Assembly: GCA_016929795.1 (NCBI GenBank)
Contig: JAFGIA010000140.1
Span: 1 to 24,912 of the forward strand
Length of the DNA: 24,912 nucleotides
Reading direction: 5' to 3'
From: Anaerolineae bacterium
GTDB taxonomy: Bacteria; Chloroflexota; Anaerolineae; JAAYZQ01
A program made the translations under genes and the position numbers. Numbering within the stretch: the first letter of the stretch is position 1; each line of letters opens with the position of its first letter. The notes below the pieces were generated by a model. It was not told the DNA's origin. It searched no databases and saw only the letters and a list, made by a program, of their open reading frames with translations. Positions 1-7,742 of this stretch are shown one piece after another.

Positions 1-37
1 GAAGCGTGGGCGCGGGAATCGGTTGCCGCTTTGACAT
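1..37 (-). CDS. 5' end of an unidentified gene (partial, runs off the window)
   Basis: On the minus strand an ATG at 37-35 is preceded by an AGGGAGGG Shine-Dalgarno-like run and opens a frame, MSKRQPIPAPTL, that stays open to the window edge. It lies downstream of the DUF1385 gene on the same strand, so it is probably the next gene. In other bacteria DUF1385 genes often sit near prfA and prmC (established knowledge), but 12 residues are too few to identify this one. Confidence 0.35.
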   Translation of the reverse strand, partial: MSKRQPIPAPTL

Positions 38-70
38 TCTGCCCTCCCTGGCGTTCCCTATCCTACCCGG

Positions 71-112
71 CCCGAGAGGTACTCGGGCCCGCCCGAGTGT
101 ACTCGGGTTCGC
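71..112. repeat. Tandem pair of ~21-bp palindromic repeats
   Basis: Two adjacent copies of a unit of the form CCCGAG-N(4-5)-CTCGGG begin at 71 and 92, with TTCGC after the second. Each copy is a short palindrome, and adjacent half-units also pair with each other (ACTCGGG with CCCGAGT). The pair lies between the stop of the DUF1385 gene and the start of the next gene. The same two-unit arrangement occurs in frame inside the S8 protease gene at 6148-6188. Confidence 0.75.
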
Positions 113-123
113 TTGCTCTGATA

Positions 124-1068
124 TTATAGCACGGCCGGGCTATACTCGGCAACTTTGTCCTCTTCGCTGGACGTAGCCGGGACCCGGACTCCATCGGCTT
201 CCAGGACACGCTCGAGCGCCTGGATCGCCACTTCGAGCATCTTTTCATCCGGCTCCCGCGTCGTCAGCTTTTGCAGCGCAAGATTGGGCATGGCGAGAGC
301 GCGTACCAGGGCGTTGTCGCGGTGGCGGTTGGTGAACTTGATAAACTCGTACGCCACTGCCGCGATCACGGGGATAAAGAGAATGCGCGACAGGAGACGC
401 AGGACGATGGGCGGCTGGCCCAACATTGCGAACAAAAAGACCGAGATAACCATCACCGACAGGAGAAAGGCGGTGCCACAGCGCAGGTGTGACGTCGAGT
501 AGCACGCCGTGTTCTTGGGCGTCAGCTCCACCCCTGCCTCATAGGCATTGATCGTCTTGTGCTCCGCTCCATGGTAGCCAAACACGCGCTTGATCTCGGG
601 CACGCGCCCAATCGCCCAGATGTAGACGATAAAGATCGCCATCCGGATCACGCCCTCTACGAGGTTGACGAGAAAGGAGGATGAAATCCGGTGCTCCACC
701 AGGCCGGTCAAGAGCAGCGGCGCTACGAAAAAGAGAGCAACGCCCAGCACCAGGGAAAACGCCAGCGTTCCCCAGGCCATCGGGCCAGTGAATTCAACCG
801 TCATCTCGGGGCCCATCGACGCCGTCGCCGACCACATCAGGGTGCGTGTGCCGAGCACCAGCACATCCCACAGACTCACCAGTGCGCGGAGGAAGGGGAT
901 CTTGCTCAGCTTGCCCCCATAGATCTTGGGATCCAGCGGCTCGGTGTGCATCACGATCTTGCCATCAGGCTGGCGCACGGCGACGGCGAGCGCATTCTGG
1001 CCGCGCATCATCACGCCCTCCATGACCGCCTGCCCGCCATAGTCCAACTGCTCCCGCTGCGTCGTCAT
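124..1068 (-). CDS. DUF1385 family membrane protein (YqhQ-like)
   Basis: This is a 314-residue polytopic membrane protein of the DUF1385 family, whose biochemical role is not established. The diagnostic N-terminal motif YGGQAVMEGVMMRG is present at about residues 9-22. The central family motif FGYHGAEHKTINAYEAG and the following SHLRCGTAFL segment are also present; their conserved His, Glu and Cys residues could bind metal, which is inference. About four hydrophobic segments are visible: two before the HGAEHK motif and two after SHLRCGT. The ATG at 1068 is chosen because the family motif starts nine residues later and a GGAAAGG sequence lies a few bases upstream. A longer in-frame start at 1149 adds 27 residues without family character. 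The short C-terminal tail is polar. A weak extended -10 promoter lies at 1198-1206. Confidence 0.9.
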   Translation of the reverse strand: MTTQREQLDYGGQAVMEGVMMRGQNALAVAVRQPDGKIVMHTEPLDPKIYGGKLSKIPFLRALVSLWDVLVLGTRTLMWSATASMGPEMTVEFTGPMAWGTLAFSLVLGVALFFVAPLLLTGLVEHRISSSFLVNLVEGVIRMAIFIVYIWAIGRVPEIKRVFGYHGAEHKTINAYEAGVELTPKNTACYSTSHLRCGTAFLLSVMVISVFLFAMLGQPPIVLRLLSRILFIPVIAAVAYEFIKFTNRHRDNALVRALAMPNLALQKLTTREPDEKMLEVAIQALERVLEADGVRVPATSSEEDKVAEYSPAVL

Positions 1069-1197
1069 GAACTCTACCTTTCCAACCCCACTGCAAGTTT
1101 TCTGCAACCTCCACCCGCGAGTCATGTGGTGGGAGCAGAATTCTACCACAGATCGGCCAGGCGGGCAAACCGGTCACGCCTTCTCAACAGCAATTCT

Positions 1198-1206
1198 AGT
1201 ATACCA
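1198..1206 (-). promoter_or_regulatory. Possible extended -10 promoter for the DUF1385 gene
   Basis: The minus strand reads TGGTATACT, an extended -10 element with a good TATACT core. No recognisable -35 lies 17 bp upstream, where the sequence is very GC rich. It lies in the 209-bp gap between the kinase stop and the DUF1385 start, about 130 bp upstream of the start codon. Nothing else was recognised in that gap. Confidence 0.3.
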
Positions 1207-1277
1207 TCATATGCCCGGCCCGGCCCTCCCCCGCCCGCCGCAGACAGCAATCCACCGTGTAGTAGCCAGCATCGTGC

Positions 1278-3362
1278 CTATCTTACCAGGTCTATCGCGT
1301 CGGCACCGGCTGCCATCAGCTCGCGGCGAAGCGGATCATAGGCCGAGTCATCGGCTAGCTTGACTCCAGCAATGCCAAAAAGGTCTTCCAGAACTGCGCC
1401 CCCCTCTTCTGTCTCTGCGATAGCCAGCAGGGCCATCGTAATTTGTTCCCTCATGATGGGAAAAACATCTATCGTAAAAGAGAGACTGTCGTTGGGGACC
1501 TGTACGGTTGTAGCCAGAACGACGACTTGATCGACTAGATCTGTGATCTCGGCTTGGATAGAAGAACTGCGCGCATCGGCGTAGGTTGCGCCCGCATCGC
1601 ATTCGCGGTTGTACACCTGCCTGATCACGTTATTGTGGGAGCCGGCGAAAACTATCCTCTCGAAATCGCGTTCCGGGTTGATGCCATGTGCCAGGAGCAT
1701 AACACGCGGGATGATATAGCCAGAGGTTGAATCTGGATCGACCCAACACATCGCCTTACCCTTCAGATCTTCCAGAGAGGTAATGCCACTGTCGGCACGT
1801 ACCACGACCTGCCCTGCATAGTAGGACAAGCCGGAGCGCGTAATTATCAGCGCAGCATTCACGCCATATTCTTCGTGAGCCAGTAAATAGTAAGCGGCAT
1901 TCAACCAGGCGATGTGCGCCCGGCCGCTGCCCACGGCCTCATATACCGCGGCATAGTCAGGCTCCAACTGGGCTACAACCACCAGGCCGCTCCTTTCGGT
2001 CACCATCTCGGCGAGACGGTCCGCGGCGGTGAATATCGCCTGGGTATCCCCAATGGCCGCGAGCGATATGACGAGGGGATTCATTTGCGTGCCCAGGGCA
2101 GGCAGGGACGCGTCTGTTGGCGTGCTGATGGGTGCGATTGTCTCCGTCGGCACGATCTCCAGCTCGGGCGTACTCGTCAGGGACTGCATTGCCAGGGTGG
2201 CGGTTGTGATCACCACTCCGGCGCCGTTTTCGTCACTCCCACCCCTTACCAGCACGGTGATGGCCACAATCAGAAGCACGAACAACACTGCCGCCGCTCC
2301 CACTACTGACCAAAACCAGCTCGGCAGGGGTGCGCGCTGGGCAGGCTGTGGAGCCGGGCGCGCTGCACGCGGGGGTGACACGAGCTTGGACTGGCGCGCT
2401 GTGTTCGGGGGTGACACGAGCTTGGACTGGCGCGCCGTATTCGGGGGTGACACGGGCTCGGACTGGACCGGCTGATGCTGGGGCACCTCGAGCGCAAAGG
2501 CAACCTGCGGTGCATTCTGCTGTAAAATCCGCTGCAACTCTCTGGCACTCTGAGGGCGATCTTCGGGTCGCTTGGCCAGCACTTGCAGAACCAGTGTATC
2601 CAACCATGCGGGCACCTTGCTGTTAAACAAGCTCGGTGGTTGAATTTCCTGGCTGTAGATGAGGCCCACGTTCTCAGCCTGCGCGCGGGGCGTCTCCTGC
2701 TGTTCAAAGTCCAGGTAGGTCCGGCCCGTCAGCATCCGATAGAGTACCGCACCCAAAGCATAGAGATCCAGACGTGGCTCGTCGCGTATCCCATCCGCCT
2801 GCTCCGGCGACATGTAAGGCAGGGTGCCTGCTACGAATCCGGTAGGTGTCATCCACGAGCGGGTGTGCATTTCTCCTGATATGTGGGCGATGCCAAAGTC
2901 GGCGATTTTGGCCTGACCTTTGGCGTCGAACAGGATATTGGCTGGCTTGAGGTCGCAGTGGACCACACGCTCATCGTGGGCGCACGCCAGGCCCTGGCAC
3001 ACTTCCGCGGCGATCCGCACCGCTTCGTCCACCGGGAGGGCTCCATACTCGCGCAGGCGGTCCTCCAGCGATCCGCCAGCCATGTACTCCATGACGATAT
3101 AGTAGTTTGCGCCCTCGGGAAAGATGTGGTAGGTGCGCACAATGTGCTTGCTCGTCATACGCATCGTCGCCTTGGCTTCCGCCAGAAATCGCTTGAGCAG
3201 CGCATCGTCGCCGATCAGGCCGGGGATCAGCTCTTTGATCGCCACCAGCTCTTTCAGGTGTGTGTCTTCGGCCTGGTAGACAAAGCCAAACCCGCCGCGG
3301 CCGAGCAAACGAAGGATACAGTACTGCCCGTTAAGTAGTGTATCGCCGGGGTTAAAAGCCAT
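1278..3362 (-). CDS. Receptor-type Ser/Thr protein kinase with PhnD-like extracellular sensor
   Basis: The protein has 694 residues. Residues ~1-285 form a Hanks-type kinase: glycine loop GRGGFG at 21-26, lysine in VAIKEL at 43, catalytic loop HCDLKPAN with Asp137 and Asn142, DFG at 155-157 and SPE at 185-187. Cys replaces Arg in the HRD motif, which suggests it may not depend on activation-loop phosphorylation (inference). A Pro-rich linker with three 12-residue repeats (~299-335) leads to one membrane segment at ~350-372. The C-terminal ~270 residues resemble PhnD/PF12974 phosphonate or phosphite-binding periplasmic proteins, with the segments SGLVVVAQLEPDYAAVYEAV, GKAMCWVDPDSTSGYIIPR and an R-x-YNRECDAGATY region. 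The likely architecture is an outside ligand sensor controlling an inside kinase. The ATG at 3362 has AGAGGAG 7-8 bases upstream. The gene is flanked by gaps and appears monocistronic. Confidence 0.92.
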   Translation of the reverse strand: MAFNPGDTLLNGQYCILRLLGRGGFGFVYQAEDTHLKELVAIKELIPGLIGDDALLKRFLAEAKATMRMTSKHIVRTYHIFPEGANYYIVMEYMAGGSLEDRLREYGALPVDEAVRIAAEVCQGLACAHDERVVHCDLKPANILFDAKGQAKIADFGIAHISGEMHTRSWMTPTGFVAGTLPYMSPEQADGIRDEPRLDLYALGAVLYRMLTGRTYLDFEQQETPRAQAENVGLIYSQEIQPPSLFNSKVPAWLDTLVLQVLAKRPEDRPQSARELQRILQQNAPQVAFALEVPQHQPVQSEPVSPPNTARQSKLVSPPNTARQSKLVSPPRAARPAPQPAQRAPLPSWFWSVVGAAAVLFVLLIVAITVLVRGGSDENGAGVVITTATLAMQSLTSTPELEIVPTETIAPISTPTDASLPALGTQMNPLVISLAAIGDTQAIFTAADRLAEMVTERSGLVVVAQLEPDYAAVYEAVGSGRAHIAWLNAAYYLLAHEEYGVNAALIITRSGLSYYAGQVVVRADSGITSLEDLKGKAMCWVDPDSTSGYIIPRVMLLAHGINPERDFERIVFAGSHNNVIRQVYNRECDAGATYADARSSSIQAEITDLVDQVVVLATTVQVPNDSLSFTIDVFPIMREQITMALLAIAETEEGGAVLEDLFGIAGVKLADDSAYDPLRRELMAAGADAIDLVR
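2371..2470 (-). repeat. Three 36-bp tandem repeats in the kinase linker
   Basis: Units starting at about 2371, 2407 and 2443 share the core GGGGGTGACACG, followed by a GCTTGGACTGG-type half. On the coding strand they encode 12-residue units of the form SKLVSPPNTARQ within the juxtamembrane linker of the kinase. The first two copies are nearly identical at the DNA level, which implies recent duplication. Confidence 0.8.
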
Positions 3363-3423
3363 AATGATGCTCCTCTCTTCTTTTCCAAGTAGCGGTGAGC
3401 GGGTAGACGATGCGCTGTCTCAT

Positions 3424-3449
3424 TTTGACACTTTGTTTCTGTCGAAAAG
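3424..3449. repeat. Inverted repeat upstream of the kinase gene
   Basis: TTTTGACA and TGTCGAAAA form inverted arms, with one bulged base, around a 9-base spacer. The element sits about 60-90 bp upstream of the kinase start codon, where an operator would be expected. No convincing promoter could be assigned next to it. Confidence 0.3.
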
Positions 3450-3509
3450 CGTCCTGTCCTGTCGTCTGTCTCAAATAGAAGAATATCATTAGCGTCCACA
3501 AGGACCTGC

Positions 3510-3719
3510 CTAGGTTATCACATTCATTGTTTTTGTGCAAGCCGGTCGCTGCCTGACATGCGCAAGTGCTTCCCTCGGCCCTCCATCACTCACCGCCAGC
3601 GTGACGGTTGGTGGCCCGGGTGACACCTGCATCACCGATACGACCGCCCTGACTACCGCGGGCATGCACACGTCAAAAGCCTGGGATGCGACAGACAGGT
3701 CAAATGATTCGGGTTGCTT
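3510..3719 (-). pseudogene. Remnant of an Ig-like secreted-protein domain
   Basis: A 69-codon open stretch with no plausible start follows the S8 protease stop directly, in another frame and after an in-frame TGA. Its N-terminal ~45 residues line up without gaps with the C-terminal Ig-like domain of the S8 protease. Shared positions follow the pattern F-x-L-x-V, A-x-D-x-C, SV, P, then V-x-L-x-V (for example FDLSVASQAFDVC against FSLTVTPPAMDAC). By eye about a quarter of positions are identical. It is probably a decayed duplicate domain or the broken end of a neighbouring secreted protein. The remaining ~20 residues look random. The rest of the 370-bp gap (3363-3509) holds the kinase 5' region and the inverted repeat at 3424. 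Confidence 0.45.
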
Positions 3720-3732
3720 TCAGGGCTGTTCA

Positions 3733-6666
3733 TCACTTGGTGATCAAGGGCAGACGTGTAACGAGTGGCCCGGTGCAAAAGCGAACAAGCGGCGACCACT
3801 CACCCGGGCCACATGCGTTCTCGCCACGTACCCGCCAGTAGTAGCAAGTGAGTGGATCAAGCCTGATGGCAAGCGCGCAGTCGGTGCCCGGCAGTCCCAC
3901 GGCGTCGGCATCCAGCGTGCCAAAGGCAGGATCCTGGCTCACTTGCAGGCGACACGTCCACGCCTCGGGAGTGGCCTGCCACTGAAACGTAACGGAACCC
4001 GGCTCGACATAGGACGCGCCATCGGCCGGCACCTGGGGCACGGTTTGCCCGGGGGGCCGATCGTGCAGCCACAGATCGAGCGGCGCGGTGTGGAGACGAT
4101 TCATCGCACCGGTCGCCGAAAGGACAAGGGTGTACGTGCCCGTCGGCGCTTCTCCGACACTCAACGTCAGAGTCGACTCGCCAGGCGGCATTGCCCACCA
4201 CGGATCACATTCGGCAGTTACCCCTGCCGGCAGCAAGCCCACCTCGAGCTGCACCGGCTCTTGGTAGGGCGCGATCTCGCGCACCGAGATCGTTCCGGTC
4301 ACCGTCGAATTCAAGCACGCATCCATCGCCGGGGGGGTGACAGTCAGTGAAAAATCGCCTTGCTCGCGGCAGTTGTAGCAGGCGAGTGCAAAGTCCTGGT
4401 CAGTCTCATCCCCCTGGCCGGGAATCCCATCAGAGGTAATATTGGCGGCGACCACGCGTACCACTGCGTGCTCGACACTGCCGGAAGGAAAAAAAACTCC
4501 TTCTGTGTTGTTTCGTGGATCAGCAATCCCCCCAGGCTGCGACCAGCCATCAGCTCCGAAGGCATTGCCCGCGTAGGAGTCGAGACCCGTATCTACCACC
4601 AGGTCGAGATCGTTGTTCCAGGCCGGCGTGCTGCCACCGAGGCCATGGCCTGGTGCATCGGTCCAAGTCAGCATGAGCCTGACCGCTTGCTCGGGATCTG
4701 CGGGCACAATCTCAATCCCCCACACCTCACCCGTTTCGTCGAGCACCTGCGGGTTATCATAATAGAGCACCGGCGCCGCCGGCGCCACCACCGCCCTGAC
4801 GTCGAGCCGGCCCCAGCCCTGCTTGCTGTCGAACGGATGCCCTAGCAGGTTCCCATCGGCGTCATGGTGCCCGGCCAGATCGTGAGCGACGGGCAAGAAA
4901 GCAGCTTTGACGAGTGCCGGGCTTGGGTCGACCCCAGCCAGGCGGCGGTAATATTCCACAAACAGCGCGACGGCACCGCTGACGTTTGGCGAGGCCATGC
5001 TCGTGCCGCACAAGAGATCGTGCCCACTCACGGTCGTCGAGTCAACAGCACAGCCAGGCGCGACGAGCTGCGGGGTGTTTCGGCCGTCGAGGCACGGCCC
5101 ATGAGCCGTATTCCCCGATAGGTCATCAACGTCAAGGGTTTGTGCGCCGCTGGTGTGCTGCATCTGGGTAGAGCCGACGGCGAGGATGTTCTTGGCCTCG
5201 TCGGGCGTCCCCTGTGACTGGTAGCCACCATACCCGTTCATCACCGACACGACGTACATCAGCGCTTGATTGCCGGGCGTGACCGTATCTGCATCGCGCA
5301 CGCCAACATCCACCTGCCGTGTGTGTTCGTCATAGCCACGAGGCAAGTCGGACGGCCCCCAGCTATTGCCCGAGACAAAGGCACCATTCTCGTACGAGTC
5401 AGCCATCAAGATCAGCATTCCGCCCGGCTGCGTGTATGTCGGATAGTACAACTGCTCCACGAGGCTGGCACCTGGCGCCACACCCAGACCACGCAAAAAG
5501 CCACGGTCGAGGAGCCCTGAAGACCCATCCGCAGCCATGATCCCTGCCGTGTGCGTGCCATGCATGCTGTATGCAGTGTCGCCACACGTCTGACCAAGGC
5601 ACGTTACCACCCGGTTCACCAGGTCCGGGTGGGCCTGGTACACACCGCTGTCGACGTTGGCAATCACCACGCCCGAGCCGTCAAGATCCACCCCCGCAAG
5701 CCAATCGCGATACCCGGGGAATGCATGCCCGCTCTCGTCGACATTGTCGACGTTCACCTGGTTGTTTACCTCTCCGCGCAGTCCACCTGATGTTGGCCTG
5801 GGCTGAATGCTATACACGCCGGGAATACCGGCAGCGTCGATGAAAGCATCGCCCGGTAGATCGAGGCTTGCGATACCGAACCGGTCGTCGATCGCCGCAT
5901 ACTCGGCCTGGGAGCTACTGAGCAGTTGCAGGGCGTGGAGCGTCTCTTCCTCACCTGCGCCGCGGTAGAGGAGAACGTCCACCGCCACCGCCTGATCTGG
6001 CAGATCGCGCCATTGGGGCAGCACCTTGAAGGCAGGAGCAAACGTGCCCACCCAACGCACCTCTTGCGCCTGTGTGCAGGCTGCCAGCGCTACCGGGTCG
6101 CCCCACACTACATAAGTGAACGGATGGATATATTGGACGATCTCAAGTTCGCCCGAGGGGTACTCGGGTTCGCCCGAACGTACCCGGGCCAGCCACTCGT
6201 CCCGGATGGGGCCGGCGAACTGGACCAGATAGAGACCGGCTCCCTGGCCGGGCGGTACTTCCCACCCGGCGGAAAGTCGCAGGCGATCGCGTACGGGATC
6301 AAACCGCTCCTCGCCGAGGGTGAGGACAAACGGCTCTACGATGGTCGTATATGGCACGCCAGCGTTACGCAAGTGCGCCCGTGCGGCAGGCAAGAGTTCT
6401 ACCCAGGCAAAAGCTATATAGTCGACGGCATGCACAGGCACCATGCCCAGGGCGAGTGCCTCTTGATACGCATCCGCATCGAGACGCACGACAACCGTGG
6501 CCGGTGCCAGTGCGGCATCGACCGGCGAGATCCATGCTACCAGGCACAGGGTGACGATCATGGACACCGGGGCAAATTGCCTGGGCAGATTGCCTGGGCA
6601 GATTGCCTGGACAAATTGCCTGGGCAGATTGTTTGGGGGGCTCCATGAACCGCGCTTCGGTCTCAC
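3733..6666 (-). CDS. Secreted S8 (subtilisin-like) serine protease with C-terminal beta domains
   Basis: The frame has up to 977 residues. Residues ~50-300 are a long propeptide-like region. The S8 domain follows with catalytic Asp in NVDSGVYQAHPDL (~338), His in MHGTHTAGIMAAD (~370), oxyanion Asn in SGNSWGP (~434) and Ser in GTSMASPNVSGA (~556). After it come a P-domain-like beta region, an Ig-like domain with paired cysteines (ALACYNC, MDAC, AECD) and a fibronectin-like C-terminal segment ending LPLITK. The hydrophobic stretch MIVTLCLVAWISPVDA-ALA resembles a signal peptide. The start is uncertain. A GTG at 6666 has only a weak AGGCAGG upstream. The internal ATG at 6561 begins exactly at the hydrophobic stretch but lacks a Shine-Dalgarno and basic n-region. 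An out-of-frame ATG lies at 6646. A 13-bp tandem repeat lies between these candidates. Confidence 0.9.
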   Translation of the reverse strand: MRPKRGSWSPPNNLPRQFVQAICPGNLPRQFAPVSMIVTLCLVAWISPVDAALAPATVVVRLDADAYQEALALGMVPVHAVDYIAFAWVELLPAARAHLRNAGVPYTTIVEPFVLTLGEERFDPVRDRLRLSAGWEVPPGQGAGLYLVQFAGPIRDEWLARVRSGEPEYPSGELEIVQYIHPFTYVVWGDPVALAACTQAQEVRWVGTFAPAFKVLPQWRDLPDQAVAVDVLLYRGAGEEETLHALQLLSSSQAEYAAIDDRFGIASLDLPGDAFIDAAGIPGVYSIQPRPTSGGLRGEVNNQVNVDNVDESGHAFPGYRDWLAGVDLDGSGVVIANVDSGVYQAHPDLVNRVVTCLGQTCGDTAYSMHGTHTAGIMAADGSSGLLDRGFLRGLGVAPGASLVEQLYYPTYTQPGGMLILMADSYENGAFVSGNSWGPSDLPRGYDEHTRQVDVGVRDADTVTPGNQALMYVVSVMNGYGGYQSQGTPDEAKNILAVGSTQMQHTSGAQTLDVDDLSGNTAHGPCLDGRNTPQLVAPGCAVDSTTVSGHDLLCGTSMASPNVSGAVALFVEYYRRLAGVDPSPALVKAAFLPVAHDLAGHHDADGNLLGHPFDSKQGWGRLDVRAVVAPAAPVLYYDNPQVLDETGEVWGIEIVPADPEQAVRLMLTWTDAPGHGLGGSTPAWNNDLDLVVDTGLDSYAGNAFGADGWSQPGGIADPRNNTEGVFFPSGSVEHAVVRVVAANITSDGIPGQGDETDQDFALACYNCREQGDFSLTVTPPAMDACLNSTVTGTISVREIAPYQEPVQLEVGLLPAGVTAECDPWWAMPPGESTLTLSVGEAPTGTYTLVLSATGAMNRLHTAPLDLWLHDRPPGQTVPQVPADGASYVEPGSVTFQWQATPEAWTCRLQVSQDPAFGTLDADAVGLPGTDCALAIRLDPLTCYYWRVRGENACGPGEWSPLVRFCTGPLVTRLPLITK
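6148..6188. repeat. In-frame pair of palindromic repeats inside the S8 protease gene
   Basis: Two units, 6148-6168 and 6169-6188, share the form TTCGCCCGA-N-GTAC-CGGG with the intergenic pair at 71-112. The junction TCGGG-TTCG-CCCGA forms a hairpin with a TTCG tetraloop. On the coding strand they encode the Gly/Pro/Glu-rich segment RSGEPEYPSGELE, about 40% of the way into the propeptide region, without breaking the frame. Confidence 0.75.
6576..6640. repeat. Five 13-bp tandem repeats at the S8 protease start
   Basis: Units of ATTGCCTGGGCAG begin at 6576, 6589, 6602, 6615 and 6628. The first, second and fourth are identical, the third ends GGACAA and the fifth is diverged. Each contains the small palindrome TGCC-TG-GGCA. 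Because 13 is not a multiple of 3, gain or loss of one unit changes the frame between upstream start codons and the protease. Confidence 0.85.
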
Positions 6667-6703
6667 GGTGCAGCCTGCCTGGTCTCGTGGTGGGCTTTTC
6701 CAG

Positions 6704-7741
6704 CTACTTGTAGGTCAGTTGGAAAATCAACACAAAACTGGTGTGATCCGTACCGCCAAGATGCTCGCCCAGGCCGAGCCCGGTCACACGATCGCTCGGC
6801 AAGTCGCCCCCGACAAACACCAGGTACGAGTTGAGGGTGCTTGCCATCGGATAGTTCACCCCGTAGGGCTGCCCCGCTTTGGGCTCTGTGTAGAAACGCT
6901 CCGAAGGGCCGTGCTCGACGATCACTTCCTGGCCCCACGCGGGCCGGCCGTCACGTCCGAGGGTGGTAACGTACAGGATTGTGTTTCCACCCTCCCCGGG
7001 CTTGCGCCACTCCAGCCGTACCAGGCGCCAGTAAAGCTCGCCTGGAGCGACCGATGCCTCGACGAGGCGCACGGGCGGCTCTAGCAAACTCACCCGGTAA
7101 TCCCACCAGTCGAAAGGGAGGGAGGTGGGCGCAGCCGCCGGGCCTGTGGTCGGGATCGTAGTTGGCCGTGGGGCTGTCGCCACAGGACGGCGAGTCGCCG
7201 TGGGTACTGCCGTGTCGGTGGGTGCAGGGGGAGCGGTTGGGGCGTCCGTGACAGTCGGGCTGGGGGTATGGGTCGCCGTCGGCGTGGGCAAAGGTGTGGC
7301 AGTCGGACTGGGGGTGGGTGTGGCGGTGGCGGTCGCGATGTAGGCCAGGAGTGTCTCGTCGCGCCCGCCCAGCGCATCCGCCAGCGTGGCCAGGTCGGTG
7401 GCAAGTTGCCGGTTGCCGGCAGCGGCGTGCTCCAGTGCCAGCGCGCTGATAACCCCTGCCGGGTCCTCAACCCCGGCCGCTGCCAGGCGCTCGCGCGCGC
7501 GATCCAGGTCACCGTCGAGTGCATAGAGCGCGCTCACCACGACGCAGAGATCCGTATGATCCTCGTCTGGGCGTTCATCCGCCACCGGCGCCAGGGTCGG
7601 CAGAGGTGTGGCCGCCGCGGGGGCAAGGGGCACTGGTCGGGGCTGCGCGAAAAGTAACCAGACCAGGGCCGCGCCGAGGAGGGCGCCCATCACCGCTCCG
7701 GCGACCGATCCGGCCAAGACTCGTTTTCCCCAGCCGCCCAC
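6704..7741 (-). CDS. Membrane-anchored protein of unknown function with Thr/Pro-rich linker
   Basis: This 345-residue protein is not assignable to a family by eye. Residues ~8-32 form one hydrophobic anchor (AGSVAGAVMGALLGAALVWL). A small helical segment at ~60-130 follows, with DGDLDRARERLAAAG and ALEHAAAGNRQLATDLATL resembling a TPR-type helical hairpin pair. Residues ~135-200 are a Thr/Pro/Ala-rich low-complexity linker. The C-terminal ~140 residues look like a compact beta domain rich in Trp, Tyr and Gly (DWWDYRVSLLEPPVRLVEASV, YWRLVRLEWRKPGEGGNTILYV). Such a layout suggests an inside-out anchored extracytoplasmic domain. The start is the GTG at 7741, one base after the TGA of the upstream M50 protease gene, so the two are translationally coupled. 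The S8 protease gene follows within ~40 bp, so all three may share a transcript. Confidence 0.8.
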   Translation of the reverse strand: MGGWGKRVLAGSVAGAVMGALLGAALVWLLFAQPRPVPLAPAAATPLPTLAPVADERPDEDHTDLCVVVSALYALDGDLDRARERLAAAGVEDPAGVISALALEHAAAGNRQLATDLATLADALGGRDETLLAYIATATATPTPSPTATPLPTPTATHTPSPTVTDAPTAPPAPTDTAVPTATRRPVATAPRPTTIPTTGPAAAPTSLPFDWWDYRVSLLEPPVRLVEASVAPGELYWRLVRLEWRKPGEGGNTILYVTTLGRDGRPAWGQEVIVEHGPSERFYTEPKAGQPYGVNYPMASTLNSYLVFVGGDLPSDRVTGLGLGEHLGGTDHTSFVLIFQLTYK

Positions 7742-7742
7742 G

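Noticed and set aside
3507..3540. Possible kinase promoter TTGCAC-17-TAACCT on the minus strand.
   Set aside because: The -10 matches only three of six positions and the fit is no better than chance for this region.
3535..4350. A 271-codon plus-strand frame across the S8 gene end.
   Set aside because: It is Arg/Gly/His-rich with no domain pattern and lies opposite the clear S8 C-terminal coding sequence.
7130..7345. Apparent tandem repeat in the Thr/Pro-rich linker of the anchored protein.
   Set aside because: The repetition is irregular and follows from low-complexity Thr/Pro/Ala coding; no defined unit could be set.
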